Source: Thermoproteota archaeon (lineage in GTDB: Archaea > Korarchaeota > Korarchaeia > Korarchaeales > Korarchaeaceae). From it: 5,408 nucleotides of DNA. This document shows, in pieces, positions 1 through 5,408 of this stretch. The stretch lies in assembly GCA_003661365.1 (NCBI GenBank), contig QMVZ01000110.1, forward strand, positions 1 to 5,408, written 5' to 3'. A program made the translations under genes and the position numbers. The notes under the pieces were generated by a model. That model was given only the letters and a program-made list of their open reading frames with translations, did not search any database and had not been told where the DNA came from. Position 1 is the first letter of the stretch; each line of letters opens with the position of its first letter.

Positions 1-1109
1 CCAACTTCTTCCTTGGAGAGAAGGCCTTTCTCCATGCATTCTGTAGCAAATCCAAGAACGCTTCCTAACGTTATGGTGTCGATGCCCTCTTTATCCGCGA
101 GAAGGTTTAGGTTTAGAGCCCAATCGAAATCTCCTATTCCGAGGTTCGAACCAAGCATTCCAATGTTCTCGTAATCTACTTCACAGATCTCTCCCTTATA
201 GGGACCATCCCTTATCTCACACTGCATACCGCACTGCATATTGCAGAAGGGACAACCTTTCTGTGAAACCTTGTACTCCTCCATCTTTGAACCGCTTATG
301 CCCTCCCATTCGTCGAAAACTCCTTCTCTAAAGTTATATGTTGGCAAAACGCTGTTAGCTTGGGACCATTCAATCGTAGCCATTGTCCCCTGTCTTACCC
401 AGAAGTCGTAGTTCTCTGCTGCCTTTATTTCAGCATATCCCTCCTTAGCCATTTCCTTCAAACCTTCGGGGTTTATGGCGGGGATCTCCTTTGTTCCCTT
501 TATCACAACGGCTTTCAGGTTCTTGCTACCCATAACAGCCCCCATACCTGTTCTGCCGCCAGCTCTACCCTTTTCAGAAACGACAACAGCAAACCTAACT
601 AACTTTTCACCACCCGGGCCTATTACGAGGATTCCAACCTTTCCATACTCCTCTTCTAGCAAATCCTGAACTTCGTAAGCGTTTCTACCCCATAGATCTG
701 TAGCAGACTTTATCTCAACGGAATCATCTTCCACATAAAGCAGTGATGGCTCCTTTGCCTTTCCCTGTACAACAATTAGATCGTAGCCAGCCTTCCTCAA
801 CTGAACCGAGGCCCTTGTCCCAATGTTTCCGTCACCATACCCTCCTGTTAGCGGGGACTTGGCTGCGATAACAAGCTTACCGCTGCTTGGGAGTGCAAAG
901 CCTGTTAGAGGCCCGGTTGCGAAAATAAGCCTGTTCTCAGGAGAAAAAGGGTCCGTACCAGGCCTAAGTTCATCCCACAAAATTTTTACTGCCAGCCCCC
1001 TTCCTCCCAAGAGGTCAACTGCATCCTTAGCGTCCAGATTTTGAACGGTGTGCTTTTCACTTGACAGGTCAACTCTAAGGATTCTACCTGTCCAGCCACC
1101 TCTAATCAT
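1..1109 (-). CDS. Tungsten-containing aldehyde:ferredoxin oxidoreductase, FOR/WOR5-like (N-terminal part, 3' end beyond left edge)
   Basis: The frame is open from an ATG at 1109 to the left edge, giving 369 residues of an expected 600 or so. It begins MIRGGWTGRILRVDL, the usual opening of this family, and continues with the tungstopterin-domain motifs SPLTGGYGDGN and GMGAVMGSKNLKAVVIKGT. A CPFCNMQC motif supplies three [4Fe-4S] cysteines (C286, C289, C293), and DKEGID (residues 339-344) matches the DxxGLD pterin-binding motif. E310, in the context EVDYEN, aligns with the active-site glutamate of Pyrococcus formaldehyde oxidoreductase. Family members are cytoplasmic enzymes oxidising aldehydes to acids and reducing ferredoxin. 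The resemblance I recall is closer to FOR than to AOR or GAPOR, but WOR5-type enzymes are related, so the substrate is not assigned. Two extra cysteines, C297 and C309, lie near the cluster and active site. The fourth cluster cysteine would lie outside the window. No upstream in-frame ATG exists. Confidence 0.93.
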   Translation of the reverse strand, partial: MIRGGWTGRILRVDLSSEKHTVQNLDAKDAVDLLGGRGLAVKILWDELRPGTDPFSPENRLIFATGPLTGFALPSSGKLVIAAKSPLTGGYGDGNIGTRASVQLRKAGYDLIVVQGKAKEPSLLYVEDDSVEIKSATDLWGRNAYEVQDLLEEEYGKVGILVIGPGGEKLVRFAVVVSEKGRAGGRTGMGAVMGSKNLKAVVIKGTKEIPAINPEGLKEMAKEGYAEIKAAENYDFWVRQGTMATIEWSQANSVLPTYNFREGVFDEWEGISGSKMEEYKVSQKGCPFCNMQCGMQCEIRDGPYKGEICEVDYENIGMLGSNLGIGDFDWALNLNLLADKEGIDTITLGSVLGFATECMEKGLLSKEEV

Positions 1110-1136
1110 CTTAGGTCTGGCTTCTTTTTCAGAGAT

Positions 1137-1146
1137 AAAATATAAA
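1137..1146 (-). promoter_or_regulatory. Candidate TATA box for the aldehyde oxidoreductase gene
   Basis: Read on the minus strand the sequence is TTTATATTTT, a good match to an archaeal TATA element. Its centre is about 32 bases before the ATG at 1109, so a start of transcription roughly 25 bases downstream would leave a leader of only a few bases. This agrees with the lack of any GGTGA-like ribosome binding site before the ATG and suggests a leaderless or near-leaderless mRNA. This is inferred from position and composition only. Confidence 0.5.
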
Positions 1147-1252
1147 CAATCTTGGATTCTTAAGCTCCATCCTTTCCTCTAAGTAATCCCCAGCCCTACT
1201 GTTAATGAGGACAAACCATTCCTCTTTCTACTCTTGGCTCACATCTGAAGAT

Positions 1253-2194
1253 TTAGCGAATTTCACCTTCAATTGGATCCTTTTCGCGAGAACAGAGTTT
1301 CCTAAGGAATCTTACATATGCTTCCATCCTCTTGATAATGAGGATCACTTCAGATGGTTTAACAACCCCTTGCTCTGTCACAATTACCGTTATTAGTTCA
1401 GGAGGAACTAGGTCGAAGCCCTTCTCAATTTCAGGCCTTTCTCCAAGGTAGCTAAGGACGTTAAACTTAGCAGTTTCACAAAGGACGTAGAGCGGTAAAT
1501 TGAGCCTTTTAGAGGCCTGAGCTATCTTGTACGTTGGAGTTCCATTGATGAGGGATCCATCAAACAGAATGCTGTCAGCACCAACAAAGACCTTCTTCGA
1601 TCTCTTTGTATAAACGTTAATTGCGCTATCTGGAAAGACTTCTACTCGAATCCCATGACCTTCCAGCTTCTTTGCCATAAGCTGACCGTATGATCTACCG
1701 GAGACATTTGATTCCGCAACCATCAGGCTGAAGTCCTTTCCATCTCTTTTAGCTGCTTTGAATGTTTCACACAGGGTTGAGCTATAGCTGCAGGTCATAA
1801 TCACGTCGAAATCCTCAATTAAACTAGCTCCATGCTTGGAAACTTTTCTAACGGCAAGTTCAGATTTAAGAAGTAACTCCTCGATTTTTGAAGAAGCAAC
1901 CTCCTTTAGAGAAGCTATACCCTCCCTTCCTCTTCCACTTTCCTCCCACCATTTGTTAATTTCATAAACAGCTCTAGCAATCAAATTCTGGATTGGTGAC
2001 ATGTTGGGCCTGGCCATAAAGAGCCTCCTACCGACCTCATTTATGCCTTCCAAAAAGACCTCAACCCTTTCCTCCCTGCTAACTTCTACAGCAAACTTGA
2101 GAACTAACAGTGCTTCCCTAGCAAGTTCGCTTGCCCCTCTCCATCTATCAAGCCTTATTTGCTCTATTTTCTCAGGAATTTCTTTGTTTATCAT
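1253..2194 (-). CDS. eIF2B / MtnA / ribose-1,5-bisphosphate isomerase family protein, divergent
   Basis: This 313-residue protein has the fold-family signatures: an N-terminal helical region with RGAS (residues 19-22), RPNMSPIQN (62-70), an MTCSYS segment (133-138), AES (160-162), VGADSILFDGSLIN (204-217) and a C-terminal PPELITVIVTEQGVVKPS (264-281). The family includes eIF2B alpha/beta/delta, methylthioribose-1-phosphate isomerase and the archaeal R15P isomerase of AMP salvage. By eye, the catalytic Asp (D207) is kept. The position of the R15P-isomerase catalytic Cys (HCHS motif, Cys133 in TK0185) is Ser136, although C135 is next to it. The Lys of NKIGT is Gly218 and the Arg of the ESRP/ETRP motif is Asn163. 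I therefore do not call it R15P isomerase or MtnA. It may be an isomerase of other specificity or a regulatory eIF2B-like protein. The ATG at 2194 is chosen because the next Met (residue 60) would remove the RGAS motif; no clear ribosome binding site is present. It lies 143 bases upstream of the aldehyde oxidoreductase gene. Confidence 0.88.
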   Translation of the reverse strand: MINKEIPEKIEQIRLDRWRGASELAREALLVLKFAVEVSREERVEVFLEGINEVGRRLFMARPNMSPIQNLIARAVYEINKWWEESGRGREGIASLKEVASSKIEELLLKSELAVRKVSKHGASLIEDFDVIMTCSYSSTLCETFKAAKRDGKDFSLMVAESNVSGRSYGQLMAKKLEGHGIRVEVFPDSAINVYTKRSKKVFVGADSILFDGSLINGTPTYKIAQASKRLNLPLYVLCETAKFNVLSYLGERPEIEKGFDLVPPELITVIVTEQGVVKPSEVILIIKRMEAYVRFLRKLCSREKDPIEGEIR

Positions 2195-2232
2195 GGTTCG
2201 ACATCATAAATCAGTGGGAAACTAAAAGCATT

Positions 2233-2241
2233 CAATTTAAG
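2233..2241 (-). promoter_or_regulatory. Weak candidate TATA element for the eIF2B-like gene
   Basis: The minus strand reads CTTAAATTG, centred about 43 bases before the ATG at 2194. Transcription would start near 2212 with a leader of about 17 bases. The match to the archaeal TATA consensus is only moderate, but the 168-base gap to the upstream gene makes a separate promoter likely. Confidence 0.3.
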
Positions 2242-2282
2242 CCATGTATCATCCCCTTCTTCTCAAACGACCATTAAGAACC

Positions 2283-2302
2283 AATCTTCAAGATTATTCA
2301 AG
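2283..2302 (-). repeat. Inverted plus direct repeat upstream of the eIF2B-like gene, possible operator
   Basis: The plus strand carries AATCTT-C-AAGATT at 2283-2295, a perfect six-base inverted repeat around one base. The hexamer TTCAAG also occurs twice in direct orientation, at 2287-2292 and 2297-2302, exactly ten bases apart, which puts both copies on the same face of the helix. The site lies 40-65 bases upstream of the weak TATA element of the eIF2B-like gene, where an archaeal activator could bind. Short AT-rich repeats also arise by chance, so a regulatory role is only a suggestion. Confidence 0.3.
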
Positions 2303-2363
2303 GGCACTGCCATACGAAAAGAGAATCCTAACCAGTGAAACTTCAAATTTTCCTATCAATTCA

Positions 2364-2881
2364 TTACAGTAGCTCACTTTCTAAAGTCATCTGCATTGAC
2401 ATGTAATTGGGCTTGAATCCAAACTTCTTGTAAAAGCGAATAGCTTCATCGTTAGACGCTAGTACCTCAACTCTTATGGTCCGCACTCCTTTATCCTTAA
2501 ACCAACTAAGTGCATGTTCTATTATCCTTTTTCCTATCCCTCTGTTACGCCATTCTGGAATGACATAAATCTCGTTAATCTCTCCATAAACTCCTTCTTT
2601 GAAGAATTCATTCTGATACACTTTTAACCAAGACCAGCCAATGACACGACCTTCTACTTCCCAAATGAACATGCCATCCTCTCCCTTATCATAGGCTTCT
2701 CGCAAGGCGCGCATGTAGGCTGGTAGGCCGTGCTTCCCCGAGAAGTCCTTAGTAATACTTTGAACTCCTGCTCAGTAATGTGCTCAGGTCTTATGTTACT
2801 TACCACTATGTCTTCGTGAAAGGTCTTAACGATTTCAGAGTGGAGGTCCCAAGAAAAATGTCTGAGAATTAGCTTGTTCAA
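2364..2881 (-). pseudogene. GNAT-family N-acetyltransferase, split by a -1 frameshift at a GGGG run
   Basis: Two overlapping frames together encode one GNAT protein. The first ends in nonsense after LLRTSRG; the second is open from a TGA near 2773 and carries KHGLPAYM onward to the TAA at 2364. Adding one G to the run at 2736-2739 joins them into a 172-residue protein, a normal GNAT length, reading LLRTSRGKHGLPAYMRALRE across the junction. The acetyl-CoA loop RNRGIG (residues 112-117 of the repaired protein), the motif-B Asn (N144) and FYKKFGF (150-156) are intact in the second part, which by itself (ATG at 2714, 116 residues) lacks the N-terminal region. The start is probably TTG at 2881, since GGAGGT lies nine bases before it; the ATG at 2914 abuts the TATA-like element. 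GNAT proteins transfer acetyl from acetyl-CoA to amines or protein termini; the substrate is unknown. A real mutation, a sequencing error, or recoding would each explain the break. Confidence 0.8.
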
Positions 2882-2890
2882 CCTTTTCAG

Positions 2891-2896
2891 ACCTCC
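2891..2896 (-). promoter_or_regulatory. Strong Shine-Dalgarno GGAGGT that decides the GNAT start
   Basis: The minus strand reads GGAGGT, followed by nine bases and then TTG at 2881-2879. It is a perfect complement to the archaeal 16S rRNA 3' end (CACCUCC). If translation began at the ATG at 2914, this site would be wasted inside the coding region. Together with the TATA-like element just upstream it favours the TTG start. Confidence 0.6.
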
Positions 2897-2915
2897 TGAG
2901 TAAAGTACTTCCATC

Positions 2916-2927
2916 TAAATTTAAAAA
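2916..2927 (-). promoter_or_regulatory. Candidate TATA box for the GNAT gene
   Basis: The minus strand reads TTTTTAAATTTA, ending only two bases before the ATG at 2914. A transcription start about 25 bases downstream of its centre falls near 2897, directly in front of the GGAGGT at 2896-2891. The order TATA, start site, Shine-Dalgarno, TTG is coherent, whereas an mRNA from this promoter would not contain the ATG at 2914. Confidence 0.5.
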
Positions 2928-2996
2928 GAGAAATTGGTTGCTTTGTGAACACCGAAAGAGACTCGAACTGAAATAATAAGCCTTTTTGTGCTCTTA

Positions 2997-4025
2997 CTAA
3001 GGGACCCAAGTAGGATCAGCTTCCCAAGGATAGTCAGAGAGAATTTTCTCGTTGCTTCCATCTGCATTTGCCACCCTTATCCTGTGTGTGCGCCCTCCGT
3101 CCTCCCACACGTATGTAAAATAGCAAATCATCTTTCCATCAGGGGAAAACTGTGGTAGTACGTCCGATTCCCCATCATCCTCGGTTATCCTCCTTAACTT
3201 ACCTTCTGAATTGAGGATAAAGATATTATTTATTGGTTCTCCAGCGTCTAACTCTCGAACCTTGCCCGAAAATATGATCTCGCTCCCGTCAGGGGAGAAC
3301 ATAGGATCATGGATCGCAAGCAACTTCTCATCATGCCTAAGGACGAGCTTCTTGTTTTCTCCATCAACATCCATCATGTAAATGTCAAAATAACCAGAGA
3401 GTCCTTCAGAATGAATGTACAGGATCCTTTCAGGCTCCTCAAACGAGAAACTTGGATCTGCATTTATCTCTCCTGGTTTCGCAAATGTTAGCTGCTTTAA
3501 TCCCGAGCCGTCGGCGTTCATCACGTATATGTCATAACGAGGGAGAACGCCCTTTTCTATGTCCTCTGCTGTCCTATGGGCAGAATCAGACACGAAGACT
3601 ATTTTAGTTCCATCGTGGTTCCAATGTGCACCAAAATCCATCCAACTATTGTTGGTAAGTATCCTAAGGTTCCTGCCATCTATATCCATGACAGCTATTT
3701 CCCAGCCAGGATCTGTTTCTTTCACGCGACCAGGCGAAAGGTGAATGCTAAATACTATTCTCTTTCCATCAGGAGAGACATCGGGCTGAGCTTCCAAGAA
3801 CCGATTGTAAGTTATTCTTTGGACATTAGAGCCATCTGGGTTCATGATGTAGAGTTCAAAGTACTTCTGAGGATTTTGTTTGAAGTCTGGATCATCCATT
3901 GGGGCGTCCCTAGCGCTCCTAAAAACAATTTTAAAGCCCATTTCTTCATGCTTTTTGGAGATAACTACAGTTAGAGCTAATATAATAGCAATAACAGCTA
4001 GAAGAGAGATGATTAGTTTATTCAT
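2997..4025 (-). CDS. Membrane-anchored TolB-like six-bladed beta-propeller protein
   Basis: This 342-residue protein starts with MNK and one hydrophobic segment (about residues 4-22, LIISLLAVIAIILALTVVI) followed by KKHEE. There is no lipobox Cys and no clear signal-peptidase site, so it reads as an uncleaved anchor. The rest is a run of TolB/PD40-type repeats: six strand-turn units of the form (I/L)YxMNxDGS at about residues 62, 114, 170, 219, 272 and 320. They alternate with SPDGK(x)IxF units near 84, 136, 244 and 294. The final DPTWVP strand can pair with FKIVFRS at 31-37 to close the ring. Such propellers bind proteins or ligands and usually lie outside the membrane; no catalytic domain is visible, so the role here is unknown. 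A TTG at 4037 would add four residues, but the ATG at 4025 directly precedes the anchor and is preferred. Neither start has a clear ribosome binding site. It is separated by 126 bases from the amidohydrolase pair upstream. Confidence 0.88.
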   Translation of the reverse strand: MNKLIISLLAVIAIILALTVVISKKHEEMGFKIVFRSARDAPMDDPDFKQNPQKYFELYIMNPDGSNVQRITYNRFLEAQPDVSPDGKRIVFSIHLSPGRVKETDPGWEIAVMDIDGRNLRILTNNSWMDFGAHWNHDGTKIVFVSDSAHRTAEDIEKGVLPRYDIYVMNADGSGLKQLTFAKPGEINADPSFSFEEPERILYIHSEGLSGYFDIYMMDVDGENKKLVLRHDEKLLAIHDPMFSPDGSEIIFSGKVRELDAGEPINNIFILNSEGKLRRITEDDGESDVLPQFSPDGKMICYFTYVWEDGGRTHRIRVANADGSNEKILSDYPWEADPTWVP

Positions 4026-4119
4026 CTTGGACAACAACTATGAAGAACAGATAGATGTCATTAACTCTTTCCTTTCCGTAATATGCGATACCAATATGTG
4101 TAAATGGTTCTGAAACCTA

Positions 4120-4136
4120 TGGACTCGTAAAGTCCA
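4120..4136. other. Small hairpin between the amidohydrolase pair and the TolB-like gene
   Basis: The plus strand reads TGGACT-CGTAA-AGTCCA, a perfect six-base stem with a five-base loop, 15 bases past the stop codon of the amidohydrolase at 4152. A second short stem, GGTT-(CTGA)-AACC, lies next to it at 4106-4117. Neither is followed by a T-run on the minus strand, so this is not a standard archaeal oligo-T terminator. It may be an mRNA 3' end structure, an operator for the TolB-like gene, or chance. Confidence 0.3.
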
Positions 4137-4151
4137 ATGGCAGGCAATACT

Positions 4152-4898
4152 TCAAGCCCCCTTAAATAGGACCCTCCTGAGGTTATCACCCAAGATCTTC
4201 CTCAGGACCTCGGGCTCTAAGCCAGCCAACTCTATCCTCCTTAGTTCGATTTGTGCAACATCAAGTGGGGAGTCTGACGCAAAGATGAGCCTATCTAGAT
4301 CGAACTCTTCTGCAAATCCTAGCTTGAAGAACAGAGTTGGAAAGGGGCGCGTCAAAAGGTAAAGATTGTTACGATCCCGAGCAGCTCTAGGCGCTCTGAT
4401 GCTCATTGAAGTGATGAAATTAACGCTCTCAAACTTAGAGGCAAGGTCTGCCACGTACTCTGGTGGACAGAAGATGGAGTCACCAGAATGGACGTATACT
4501 GGACGGCCTAACTCCTCAGCTACCTTCACAACTGGTTCAACAACGTGGCTCCTCAGGAAGTATCCATCGTTGGTTGGATCCAGCTGAATGCCAACGAAAC
4601 CCTCAACGTCTAAAGCATCCCTAACCCTTTCCTCTTCCTTCTCAAGTTGTGGGTTGGCATGATAAAGGGGTATTAGCCTATTTGGATGCTTCTTTGCTGC
4701 TTCCATCACGAACTCGTTTGCATCTTCGTAGAAAGGACCTGGGGGCGGTGCAACGATAACTGATGCCTCAATTCCGAGCTTGTCCATCTCAGCAAGAAGA
4801 TCATCAACCTTTTGCTCCATGAAAATCGACTTTCCTACGAACACATGACCATCTATGATCCTCATTTTCTTCCTGGCTGCTGCATTTGCTTTCTTCAT
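4152..4898 (-). CDS. Amidohydrolase-2 family TIM-barrel protein with degenerate metal site
   Basis: This 248-residue protein follows the amidohydrolase-2 (ACMSD-like metal-dependent hydrolase) layout and aligns along its length with the gene immediately upstream. The strand-1 motif is IDGHVFVG, so HxH has become H18-x-F20. The strand-4 motif is GIQLDP (D107) where the neighbour has GIKLHP. The strand-5 His is kept (H137 in VYVHSGD). The strand-6 motif GHMG is TSMS, with S164 in place of His. The final Asp is kept (D209 in FASDSPL). Thus at least two of the five usual metal ligands are missing, and it may be a pseudoenzyme, a partner subunit or an enzyme with a different metal site. The ATG at 4898 is preferred because GGTGA stands four bases before it; the ATG at 4865, just before RIIDGH, is the start expected from family comparison and remains possible. 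It forms an operon with the upstream paralog. Confidence 0.87.
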   Translation of the reverse strand: MKKANAAARKKMRIIDGHVFVGKSIFMEQKVDDLLAEMDKLGIEASVIVAPPPGPFYEDANEFVMEAAKKHPNRLIPLYHANPQLEKEEERVRDALDVEGFVGIQLDPTNDGYFLRSHVVEPVVKVAEELGRPVYVHSGDSIFCPPEYVADLASKFESVNFITSMSIRAPRAARDRNNLYLLTRPFPTLFFKLGFAEEFDLDRLIFASDSPLDVAQIELRRIELAGLEPEVLRKILGDNLRRVLFKGA

Positions 4899-4902
4899 TT
4901 TC

Positions 4903-4907
4903 TCACC
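4903..4907 (-). promoter_or_regulatory. GGTGA ribosome binding site overlapping the upstream stop codon
   Basis: The minus strand reads TTGGTGAGAAAATG. The TGA that ends the upstream amidohydrolase is also the last three bases of the GGTGA Shine-Dalgarno for the next gene, whose ATG follows after four bases. This arrangement predicts translational coupling of the two paralogs. The spacing is a little short, which is why the alternative start at 4865 is kept open. Confidence 0.55.
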
Positions 4908-5408
4908 AACTCCCTTTAATTCCCAAGATACGGGCCATGTTTAGGCCCAAAATCAATTCCTTCTCTTTTTCAGAGATCTTACATAGTCTAACGCTCATTA
5001 TTGAGATCTCTGGAATGCCAAATGGCATATCTGACCCATAAACAACCCTATCAGCCCCTACCCGCTCGACTGCCCTCCTTATCTCCCTTGGGGTGTGGAA
5101 AGAAGTCTCCAGAATGATGTTGTCAAACCACCTTGCAACCAAGATGGCGTCCTCATACAGCCTCTTTCCCATGTGTCCCACAATGATTGTGACCTCCGGA
5201 AAGGTGTCAGCGAGGTCTCCAACTAACGTGGGCTGTGCAAAGCCGTACGTGTCCGGATCTCCTGTGTGAAAGAGTAAAGGTACCTTTAGCTTACTTGCCA
5301 ACTCTGCTATCGGAAAGACAAGCTTCTCACTGTTAATTGGAAAAGCCTCGTTTCTGGGATGGAGTTTTATTCCTTTGAACCCCTTATGCTTGACGCCATC
5401 TTCTATAC
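4903..5408 (-). CDS. Amidohydrolase-2 family metal-dependent hydrolase (C-terminal part, 5' end beyond right edge)
   Basis: The frame is open from the right edge to the TGA at 4903, giving 167 residues. A TTG near 5301 is internal; family sequence (GFKGIKLHPRNEAFPIN) continues upstream of it to the edge. Metal-site motifs are intact: LHP (H16 of the partial), LFHTGDPD (H47), IIVGHMGK (H78) and YGSDMPFG (D126), plus ILETS (E100). In the amidohydrolase-2 family, which includes ACMSD and related decarboxylases and hydrolases, the strand-5 His, strand-6 His and final Asp bind the catalytic metal. The strand-1 HxH would lie outside the window. The protein is expected to be cytoplasmic; the substrate cannot be named. 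The C-terminus LGLNMARILGIKG matches the usual helix that closes the barrel. It is the first gene of a coupled pair with its degenerate paralog downstream. Confidence 0.9.
   Translation of the reverse strand, partial: IEDGVKHKGFKGIKLHPRNEAFPINSEKLVFPIAELASKLKVPLLFHTGDPDTYGFAQPTLVGDLADTFPEVTIIVGHMGKRLYEDAILVARWFDNIILETSFHTPREIRRAVERVGADRVVYGSDMPFGIPEISIMSVRLCKISEKEKELILGLNMARILGIKGSW

Noticed and set aside
360..1044. Several plus-strand open frames opposite the aldehyde oxidoreductase gene
   Set aside because: They are antisense to a strongly conserved coding region, have no recognisable motifs and no ribosome binding sites.
1253..2194. Naming this gene ribose-1,5-bisphosphate isomerase
   Set aside because: The catalytic Cys, the NKIGT Lys and the ETRP Arg are not at the expected positions, so the specific name is not supported.
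2736..2740. Programmed -1 frameshift site in the GNAT gene
   Set aside because: The bases do not form an X XXY YYZ heptamer in the reading frame; only the A-site codon could re-pair, and I see no clear downstream stimulatory stem.
2958..2969. AGTTCGAGTCTC on the minus strand, resembling a tRNA T-loop, which raised the idea of a tRNA or an integration site
   Set aside because: The flanking bases do not form a T-stem or acceptor stem, and no D-arm or anticodon arm is found upstream.
4035..4037. TTG at 4037 as start of the TolB-like protein
   Set aside because: An ATG four codons later directly precedes the membrane anchor, and the TTG has no supporting ribosome binding site.
3309..4113. Plus-strand open frames of 60-132 codons opposite the TolB-like gene
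   Set aside because: They lie antisense to clear propeller repeats, and their sequences are low-information and match no family I recognise.
5299..5301. TTG as the start of the right-hand amidohydrolase
   Set aside because: Family-typical sequence including GIKLHP continues in frame upstream to the window edge, so the TTG is an internal Leu codon.

Overview
The window looks like chromosomal DNA of a hyperthermophilic archaeon, most likely order Thermococcales (Pyrococcus/Thermococcus). The evidence is the mix of families: a tungsten aldehyde:ferredoxin oxidoreductase of the formaldehyde-oxidoreductase type and an eIF2B/ribose-1,5-bisphosphate-isomerase-like protein. AGG/AGA/ATA-rich codon use, short intergenic gaps, archaeal TATA-like boxes and GGTGA/GGAGGT ribosome binding sites point the same way. 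This placement is from recognition of the proteins, not from a search.

Every gene I can support lies on the minus strand, so transcription runs from right to left. From the right edge the order is: (1) the C-terminal part of an amidohydrolase-2 family TIM-barrel protein (4903-5408, cut by the window edge). (2) A second, tightly coupled amidohydrolase paralog (4152-4898) that has lost at least two of the usual metal ligands. (3) A membrane-anchored six-bladed TolB-like beta-propeller (2997-4025). (4) A GNAT acetyltransferase split by a one-base frameshift at a run of four G (2364-2881). (5) A divergent eIF2B/MtnA/R15P-isomerase family protein lacking several catalytic-site residues (1253-2194). 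(6) The N-terminal 369 residues of a tungsten-dependent aldehyde oxidoreductase (1-1109, cut by the left edge).

Only the two amidohydrolases are clearly one operon: there are 4 bases between the stop and the next start, and the ribosome binding site overlaps the stop codon. The other genes are separated by about 80-170 bases with candidate promoters, so they are probably independent units, and I see no firm pathway joining them. No stretch above 300 bases lacks a gene. I see no tRNA, rRNA, CRISPR array, insertion sequence or integrase.

The most notable points are the catalytic/degenerate amidohydrolase pair, the split acetyltransferase with its probable TTG start, and the divergent eIF2B-family member.
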